From assembly GCA_022036555.1 (NCBI GenBank), contig CM039120.1, forward strand, positions 14,833,291 to 14,897,290: DNA of 64,000 bases. The letters run 5' to 3'. Both the position numbers and the translations under genes were made by a program. Shown here piece after piece: positions 56,446 through 64,000 of this stretch. Each line of letters opens with the position of its first letter. Position 1 is the stretch's first letter. The notes beneath the pieces are model-generated. The model saw only the letters and a list, made by a program, of their open reading frames with translations. It searched no databases and was not told the DNA's origin. The DNA is from Microstegium vimineum. Its lineage: Eukaryota; Streptophyta; Magnoliopsida; Poales; Poaceae.

Positions 56446-59400
56446 ATGTCCAGAAACATGATAATTAAGCGCCGATTCACCACCCGTCGCCCTGCGACCG
56501 AAGTGCCGGTGGAGCCAACTAGTGGTGGCGGTGCTGAACGTGACCAAGGAGCCGATGACAACCAACAAGGGGATCAAAGACCTTGGAGCCCTAGCCATAT
56601 GCTAAACCTAGAAGAGGCCAAGGAGACGAGGTAATAACTTAGGTCATACCTAAAAACACAGTAGATATAGCCAGAAAAGTTTGATGGGGACTTATTTTTA
56701 AATTTTGAAGCAGGTTCCTCCGGAAGGTCCAAGTACTGGTGAGAGTTTCAGAAGGACTAAGCGTGGTGCAACCAAGCTCCTTCAAACAACTAGACACTGG
56801 CACATCTCTCAGTTCGACCAACTAGGGGAGCCGGTGGAGCCTATTAAAGCATTGGGCCCATACAAGAGTACCATCGGGGCACTTGTAAGGGACTTCATCC
56901 AGATCAAATATAGGAAGTGGAATGGCAGTGAGCAAGACCCGTGGAAGGTTCCAGAAGTGGAGAAGGAACTAGTTTGGAACAAGCTCAGAGGGTATTTCAC
57001 TTTCCCTAATGATTGTGATGAAGCGACAGTCAAGAAGAGGGCCAAGGAAATCATGGGTCACTCCTTCAAGAATTTCAAGGGAAAGTTGCACAAGCTCATC
57101 AAGGAGAAAAAAGAACCGAATTTTGCGGGAGGTGAATTCAGCAAGCAGAGGGACTTCTGGGAGGAGTTCAAGGCTTACAAGCTATCCGAAGAGGCCAAAG
57201 CATCAAGCGAAAGAAACAAAGCAAACTCGCTTAGGTCAAATAATCCTCACCACCTAGGATCGCGTGGGTACGTAAGGAAGATTCCGGATTGGGATGCCCA
57301 AGTCGAAGCACTAAAGCGAAGCGGCGTTACGCCTTAAACAAGCGATTGGCAGCCCAGATCAGTGAACTACCTACTCGCAAGGGGGGTACGATACAATCCT
57401 GACGGGAGCCTTTCCGCCAGCGCTGAACCCATCACAGATCTCCTCTAGAAGATTTCCACGATCACTGAGGAAGTGCATAGAGGGGCCCGTAGGTCGGATA
57501 GAGAAAATGACGTGCTCACGCAAGCACTTGGAACCAAGGAGCACCCCGGTCACACTAGAGGAGCCGGGGTAATTCCTTGGGAGAAAGCATTTGAAGGTGA
57601 ATCTACTTCCTATAGGAGCCGGGTCAGGGCTAGAACGCAAAGAGAAGAGGAGTTCCAAAGGATGCGAGAGGAGCTAGAACAGAGCATGGAAACACGGATA
57701 GCTGCTCAAGTGGCGAGCGCTATGCAAACCATGTGTTCGAGTCAAGGGCCGCATGCAATCCCTCCTTTGAATAGCCCAGTGCTCGGCAAGGGCCGTAGTA
57801 GCTGTGGCTCAACCCCTATGCCTGAAGAAGAAGAGGTCAATGTTCCTCATCCGGTGGATGACATAACAGAACCTGTGAATCTCAGGTTGTACATCCGTCA
57901 GCAGTGGACCAAAGACAAGGTGGCGGTCGGACAGGCATTTCCTAGAGAAGAGAACATCATTCATGGCAAGCCAGTGCCACTCGGGTATGCGATGGTCAGC
58001 ATTGATAAGATCTTGGACAAGAAGTACAATAAGATACATATTGATTTCCCAGTGGAGGAAGAAAAGTCGCGTCTAGTTCACAACTTGGGCATTCATGTCG
58101 CCTGGCGCAAACGCTTCATCAAGCTAGACGAGCAGCTATCTTTGGAAGATGATGATGATAGTGAATCATCTCGGTCTCCTCCGTGAAGAGTTTTCTCTCC
58201 TCGTTAAGATCCACCGACACCTCCTCCACCGCCAAAGGAGAAGACTCCTTCTCCACCGCCAAAGGAGAAGACTCCTCCTCCTCCTCCTCCTCCTCCTCCA
58301 TTAGCTTCAAAGTCTAGAGGACTGGGATCTTGATGGCCTAGCTCTAGATCAGATTCGTCTTCGCAACAGAGGAGGTCATCAGCTTCGATTGGCAAAGATC
58401 CCAAGATGACTAGTAAAAGGCAGAAGCTAGCGCCGACTGAGGACAAAATTCTACAAGCTAAGATTACAGAAAAGGCCTCCAAACTTTCCTTGTACAAACG
58501 ATTGGCTTATATACCTGAGAAACAGAGCGAATTTGAAAGGCAAAGAAAAAATCCGGGTAATCTAGAAAGATCTAGAGAAATACACACCTTACAGTAGCTA
58601 GAGATACAAACCTTGGTCGCGGACCTAAACATAAGCATGAAGGATGCCGAGAATCTATATTTTGGAAAAACTGAATTTGAAAATGCCAAAGTTGTATACA
58701 AGTTTGAACTTGGCAAGCCTATGGTCGCCAGCGAAGAAGAGTATAGAAAATTGCCAACAAACATGCGACAGTTGCATGATTATTACATCATAGACAGTAA
58801 TAGCAGCGAAGACAAGATAGCAACCTTTGAAGTATGCATCCCTTCCTGTTTACATTTTAATCATCCTGAAGAAGTTGTGCATACTATTCATTATGAAGAC
58901 CTCTTTCAACTCTTTTAACGACGCTCACTGGATGTGCAGATTATGACGATATGGACTCTGTAAGTACCATACCCTAACAACGTTATAATAAACTACATGA
59001 TCTGCATTTGAATATATCCATGCATGTTTATTTTGCAGGTCTATAGCAAAATTTTGCCTCCAAAAATGAAATAGCATTTTTGACTTCTTAGACCCCATCT
59101 TGGTAAATGAGACAACATGCAAAGCCGGTCTCCAAGATCCGTATGTCTCAGCAAGTTTGAAGTTAGAGTTTGAAAGAATGTTCTCAGTGGGCAAAACAAA
59201 CGCACTGCTAACCTACAATTCCGAGTATGTGTTCTCGACCCTTACTTAAGTATTTTTTTCTTGATATATCATTCAATAACATGAACTTTGTGATTGCAGC
59301 AACCATTACGTCCTCGTAGATATAAGTCTTAAAAATTCAACTATCGAGGTGTGGGACTCAAAAAAGAAGCCACTTGAACTTATTGAACCCCTAGTCAAAG

Positions 59401-59901
59401 TGCTAAATATGTAAGTGAACCCAATATCACCACACTTTTCAATCACATATGATATTGTAATTAATGTCCTCAGCCTTCACACTTCATTTACATTGTCACA
59501 TAGAATGAAGGCGTTACCTGATTGGAGAAATATGGAGCCTAAGCTGCAAAAGAAATGGAGAGCCCCATTCAAAGTGGAGTATATGAAGAAGGTCAAGCAC
59601 CTAGATCAACCAATGGGGAACAACGAATGCAGGTTCTATGTGATGTGGGCAATGCTTGCCTACTTTGGCGCAAAACTAGGAATAGGAGATGGCATGGTAA
59701 GTACGCGTCGCATTTTAATTCTATTGTTTTGTCTTACGTATGTGCATCTCAATATCATCTTGTATCAATTTACAGTGCAAAGATCAGGGCCACAACAGGT
59801 TGGTAGATTTTGAGATAAGAGGATTTCAAGAGGAGATAGCAGCTCTTATTCTGGACGAGATAGTGTATAGAAAAGGATATTTGTCCATTTGTGTAGAGTA
59901 A
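56446..59901 (+). pseudogene. CACTA 2 second gene: Transposase_24-like, Pro-rich, Ulp1-type protease; broken by stops
   Basis: A small exon (56446-about 56630) precedes the main exon, which starts near 56711. One frame then runs from 56711 to about 58890: a Transposase_24-like region (TRHWHISQFDQLGEPVEP, VRDFIQIKYRKWNG, NNPHHLGSRGYVRK), a charged region (RMREELEQSMETRIAAQVASAM), a DUF8039-like region (VPHPVDDITEPVNLRLYI, HGKPVPLGYAMV), a PPPKEKTP stretch and a linker. Six in-frame stops interrupt it: TAA 57335, TAG 57446, TGA 58184, TAA 58205, TGA 58331 and TAG 58595. There is no frameshift in this exon. Later exons carry the Ulp1-like core: HYVLVDISL (His), EVWDSK (Asp), QPMGNNECRFYVMW (Gln, Cys). 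The end is TAA 59899-59901. The small exon does not join in phase with the main one by the splice sites I can see. Confidence 0.8.
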
Positions 59902-60174
59902 GGACTTCAAGAAGATCTACGGAAAAGACCGCCTCGAAAGGCTATTATAATGCGACATTTAATTCGATACTTTAAGTTTTGTTTGGATGTTTTGTAATAC
60001 TTATTATAAATGTGTGATGGGTTTGTATTGTCGCTAGTCCACAAACACCTTCAATTCACATCGATATCAAATGGATCGATAGCAAACACCTCCATGATCT
60101 CCCGCCCCACCACCTCTACCCTAAATCCCAAATGAAAATTAAACAATTAATAAAATGCAATTTTAAAAAATAAT

Positions 60175-60310
60175 ATCACTACCGGTTCAATTAAAACCGA
60201 CAGTGATGGCTCAAGCATCACTGTCGGTTGGTGGAACAAAGCGGCAGTGATGGCTTGGCCTCATCACTAAACCGCCACTGAAGGGGGGTCTTGAACCGGC
60301 ACTGTTTGCC
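60175..60310. repeat. CACTA 2 right subterminal array
   Basis: Six to seven motif copies (CTACCGGTTCAA, AACCGACAGTGATGG, CACTGTCGGTTGG, GCGGCAGTGATGG, TTGAACCGGCACTG) precede the terminus GTAGTAGTG at 60325. Confidence 0.8.
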
Positions 60311-60325
60311 GTTTCTGTAGTAGTG

Positions 60326-63180
60326 GGCGCCGAGCTTACACGTCTCGGCGCCAGGCTCTCTGGCACCATCATTTGAACCGCGGCAGACGACGTGGCGCAC
60401 ACGTGGCAAGGAGCTCGGCGCCAGGGAGGCTGGCGCCGAGCTTGGCGCCACAGATCTTGGCGCCGCCTCCCTGGCGCCGAGCCTTTATTACCTTGTGGCC
60501 CGTTCTTCTTTCCTCCATTCTGTTTCTTTTCTGGACTTCTCCCTGACTTCCTCATGCCGTCGCCCGTAGCTCCGCCGTTGTCCGGTCCGGGGTCGCCCCT
60601 CCACCGCCGCTGCCGTCCCGAGCCGCTCTGTCGTCGTCCCGGCACGGGCCGGCGTGCCGCCCGTGCACAACCGTCCGTGCACCGTCCCCTGCCACTGGCA
60701 CCCCTCGGGATGGCGTCGGCCGCCGTCGCCACCCGGGCTGGCCCCGGCCACCGGCTCCGTAGCCGTGCCCTGCCCCAGCCCTGACCCGAGCCGCCTCGAC
60801 CCAGCCGCCCCCTCTGTCGGCTTCCCCGCTCCAAAAAGTAAACATTTTGCTATGGATTACCTTTTTCATTGACATGACTTAGTTAATGAGTTGATTACTG
60901 ATTGCTTTGATTAGTGATTTAGATTAAACATAGGTACTTATTGTGTTGATTAGTGTATTAGTTAGGTATTTAGTGATTTATATAGAGACATAACCATTGC
61001 TTTGACCTAGATGGAGACATAACCATTGCTATGACCTAGTTAGGTATTTAGTTAGGTATTTATGTATATTAGTTTGGTCATATATATAATTATTAAATTG
61101 TTAGTTAGTTGTTTCATTTATGTAGTTATTAAGTTGTTAAATAGTTAGATAGTTACGTAGTTATTATATAGGTTTTTGGTTGTCAATAATTTTTTATGGA
61201 CTAAACGAATTATGTTTGTGCGAACACATGGTGGGTAAGTACCCATGTAGTTTAGTTTTGTGATGAGTGATTGCCCAACACTTGAGCGGTTCAGTTTGAG
61301 TGGCTTGATTTAACCCTTTGCGAAAGAAAATGTGTGCCTGTCTATTGGCTTGTGGTGTGCAAGTGCTATGCCTAGTGACAGTGGTCAATGGTGTGGAGAA
61401 GGTCGAGTAGAGGCTTGCTGTGCCCATGTACTGAGAGTAGTGAAGGGCGAAAGCGGGGCTCGGACTGAGAGACCATGGGCGCCGGCGGACTAGCTATGGT
61501 GGCTAGTACTTGGCACCGGCAAGTGCGAGAAGACATGGAGGTAGACCGAGTCAAGACGGTGGACGAGCGGGTCGAGCGGAGGCTCATGGGACTCGGAGTC
61601 CGACCGGGCGAGGACAAGGTGGCTCGAGTCGAGCGGTTTGGTGGTTTGGGCCTCAAAAGCATCCGAGGACGGTTTCCGAGTTTGGGCCTCAAAATTACGG
61701 GGTTCGGTAGTTGAGCCCAAAGCTACCGGTGGCGGGTTTCGCGGGTTTGGGCCTCGAAACCCGGGTGGAGCTTCCGAGGAAGCGGGGATGGCACGTGGCG
61801 GAATCCTGGAGGTTGCGTCGAGGCGACGGCAACTCCCGGCAGGAAGCGGGGCCGTCCATTCAAAATGCGGGAGATATTTTCCGGAGCTTGGACTGCAATG
61901 CTTAGGCTAGGTAGTTCACTCAATGTATCTTGGGGGGTCTTTGGGAAATAGCCAAAGCCTGATAAGTAGGGGGTGAAGGCGTATCCCTCATCCCATCTCT
62001 CTTGAACCCTAATCATTTGCCCCAACTCTCTCTCTCTCTCTACCCTCTCTCTAGTTCATGAGATCCCTAGGTTGATTTCACCAACCTCTGTAAAAACTCG
62101 AATCTTTTGGTGGGAATCGGAGGCTCGACTCTCTGTGTGCCATGGCAAGGTTAGTTTCTTGATCGAGTCTCCCCAGTTGCTTGTGTTCTTTGCGTTTTGC
62201 TTTTGCTCTCTCTTTTTCCCGAGTTGCTTTCTCTTTGTTGAGAGTAGCTTTGCAAAATCCACTTGAACCAAGTTGTTCGGATTCGTGAGGAGCATCTTTG
62301 CACCGAAGGAATTCACCTCAAACCTCATGAGTGAGTAGATCGGGCGATTTCTTTGCGGCGTTCTTCGTTTTGCCTTTTCTCCCCCAAATCTGAGTGTTCC
62401 CGTTTATCCTCTCCAAATTGAGCGATTATTTCTTCGGGATAGCTCCCCAACTGCACAAGGATCATGCCTACAAAATTTGGTTGCAGTTGGAGTTCATTTG
62501 GTTGAGTTTTGGGAAGATTTGGAGGAGAGAAAACGATTTTCGGGTTCACTGTGCAGTTTTCGGGGGCGTCGGACGCTCCCGACAGACGCTGAAAATCATC
62601 CCGTCGGACGCTGCCCTTTCCTTAGCAAAGCGTTCGTCGCCTGGGGCTGTTTCGGGCTGTTTTTTGAGCGTGATGCTCCCGTCGGACTCGCGTCCGTCGC
62701 CCGTCGGACAGCGTCCGTCGCCCTCTGTCAGCGTCCATCGCCAGCGTCCATCGCCCTTCCAGCAAGGTTTTCAGAATTTTCTTCGTCGCTCTTTTGGTCG
62801 TTTCTCCCTCGTCCGGACTCCGAATTGAGTTCCGTTTGTTGAGTTGGTTTCATAATCACGTATGGAACTTGATGAAGCACTTGTGAGACCAGTTATCATA
62901 AGTATTTTTGGGTGAGCTCTCTTCTCTTCTCTCTAGGGTTCGAGAGCCACACTATCGGTGTCTCGGTTTGAGTTTTTGGTTTCCAGAAGATCCGTTGTAC
63001 CTCTTGGTCATCACCATAGGTATCCACCCTATCTAGGGTCATGATCTTGCTGGTGGAGTAAGCTTGCTTGTTGGGTTTATTTTTGGGAAGAGTGGCCCGA
63101 ATATTTCGAGAGAAATTTGAGGCTCCCATTCACCCCCCCCTCTGGTCGCCGTTTTCTGTCCTTCAGTTTGGATTTATGTA
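60326..63180. other. GGCGCC-rich repeat, then unassigned repeat-like DNA
   Basis: 60326-60490 continues the CTCGGCGCCA array of 51290-51395. 60500-60830 is GC-rich without a supported gene. 60900-61160 is AT-rich with GTTAGGTATTTAGT units. 61380-62900 has repeat-like blocks: GTTTGGGCCTC(A/G)AAA three times near 61643-61760, and GTCGGACGCTC / CGTCCGTCGCC clusters at 62560-62755. Splice-like AGs near 63175 suggest this may include the leader of the Mutator-like gene that follows. Confidence 0.35.
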
Positions 63181-63188
63181 TGAACTAG

Positions 63189-64000
63189 ATGGACAACCTA
63201 GTAAACATATATCATGGAGGCACCTTGGAACTTGATATCTATGGAAATGATGTGTTTATTGAGACGGAAAGATCATCTTTGGTATTCGATGGTAGACCTT
63301 CATTTAGTGAGCTTGTTGCAATGACTCGAGATGAGCTACATTGGTGTGAGAATGACGATGGTGGCATTGAATTAGTTGGTATTCTTCACTTGGCAATTGG
63401 CAATGGTCCCTCTCCTAATGTCTTTAGATAGACGTTTGCAATTGGCAGTGCGGCTCAGTGGGAAAAGTATATGTTGTTGGCTATGAAGAGTGATGTGAAG
63501 AGTCTGGACGTGTTTGTCCATCGGGTTATGCTTGAGCCCACCCTTCATGTGTTTTCCGCACCAATAGACCTTCCCGTCCATGAACCTTATATGAATCCAG
63601 AGGTTGCGCCTACAGTTCCCGATGCTCAATCTGCCCCAAATGAGATTAATTTTTCTCAAGAAGTTCATGTGGTTGCGCCTACACATAATCATCCTGAGGC
63701 GATTCTCCTCACACAGAATCATCCTAGTAAGTGGGGCATCCTTACCTCTCTTGGAAATATGTCACCCATCGTTTGATCCATTTGTCTCATTCTTTCCTTG
63801 TATTTGTCCTTATGATGTAGGAGACATTCCTGAGCACGTGGTTGATCCTTCTATGCCTATGCCTCCTCATGAAGAGAGATTTCATGCCTCCAACGAGGTG
63901 GATGATACATATTATGAGGAGCCATATGATTTTCAAATGGTCGATGATTCAGATGATGATCGTCCTATACCTTTGCTGTCAGAGAGTGATGCTGAGATGT
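63189..64000 (+). pseudogene. Mutator-like (MULE) transposase N-terminal part, in-frame stop, runs off the window
   Basis: ATG 63189 opens with NLVNIYHGGTLELD and VFDGRPSFSELVAMTRDELHW, a PB1-like N-terminal domain typical of plant MULE transposases. TAG at 63429-63431 interrupts it, and the same frame goes on with TFAIGSAAQWEKYMLLAMKS, VPDAQSAPNEINF and LTQNHP. An intron with CTA|GTAAGT (63727) and GATGTAG (63820) joins in phase to RDIPEHVVDPSMPMPP, ASNEVDD and MVDDSDDDRP. The MuDR/MULE catalytic DDE region would lie beyond base 64000. Family assignment is from remembered motif order. It could be an old MULE copy, or a domesticated gene if the TAG is an assembly or sequencing error. Confidence 0.6.

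Larger units (their letters stand above)
51396..60325 (+). mobile_element. CACTA transposon 2 (8.9 kb)
   Basis: The termini CACTACTACAGAAACG and, reverse-complemented, the same CACTACTACAGAAACG at the right are flanked by the 3-bp duplication GGC (51393-51395, 60326-60328). The subterminal motif is CACTGCCGGTT / AACCGGCAGTG. Two broken genes lie in the + direction, with a third array between them at 54966-55168. The identical termini suggest it is younger than CACTA 1 by insertion, though its genes are heavily mutated. Confidence 0.95.

Noticed and set aside
60211..60834. Long minus-strand Arg/Gly-rich frame
   Set aside because: It runs across the end of CACTA 2 into a GC-rich repeat, so it cannot be a natural gene.

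Overview
The window reads as nuclear DNA of a grass (Poaceae, probably a panicoid). The few host genes are GC-rich and sit in long AT-rich, transposon-filled intergenic DNA with many small TA- and 8-bp-TSD MITEs, CACTA elements carrying Transposase_24/Ulp1-like genes, and spliceosomal introns. There are no operons or bacterial features.

Host genes. (1) 0.8-2.9 kb, + strand: an HD-Zip class I transcription factor of the grass HOX21/HOX23 type, three exons. Its leader carries a 34-codon upstream ORF that looks like a conserved-peptide uORF. (2) 5.97-7.34 kb (-) and 21.6-23.0 kb (+): two head-to-head UGT90A-like glycosyltransferase genes, both broken by frameshifts and by overlapping internal deletions, 14 kb apart with transposons between them. 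(3) 28.87-28.94 kb (-): tRNA-Lys(CTT). (4) 29.4-31.6 kb (-): an intact single-exon U-box/ARM E3 ligase of the PUB18/PUB19 type, with a TATA box and three CACGTG boxes upstream.

Mobile DNA. 12,366-16,265 is a 3.9-kb hAT element with a perfect 8-bp target duplication and a broken transposase lacking the hATC dimerisation region. 16.3-20.19 kb carries fragments of unrelated host genes (a Golgi SNARE fused in frame to an ILR1-like amidohydrolase exon, and CDPK exons) and ends in a degenerate Helitron-type 3' terminus. 39,421-50,046 and 51,396-60,325 are two full-length CACTA elements of different families with target duplications TTT and GGC. Each holds a tnp2-type transposase pseudogene followed by a Transposase_24/Pro-rich/Ulp1-protease pseudogene. 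51,011 starts a third CACTA end. 63.2 kb to the window end is the start of a Mutator-like transposase gene with an in-frame stop. Many MITEs fill the rest, some nested.

Most interesting signals. Both CACTA elements carry, between their two genes, an internal array of the same short motif that makes up their subterminal arrays. In all four places where an array precedes a gene, a TATA box follows within tens of bases. This suggests a two-promoter design in which one DNA-binding protein could control both genes, with the internal array as a possible cryptic terminus. Also notable are the uORF peptide ahead of the HD-Zip gene, a one-residue insertion in its homeodomain, and the in-frame SNARE/amidohydrolase exon fusion.
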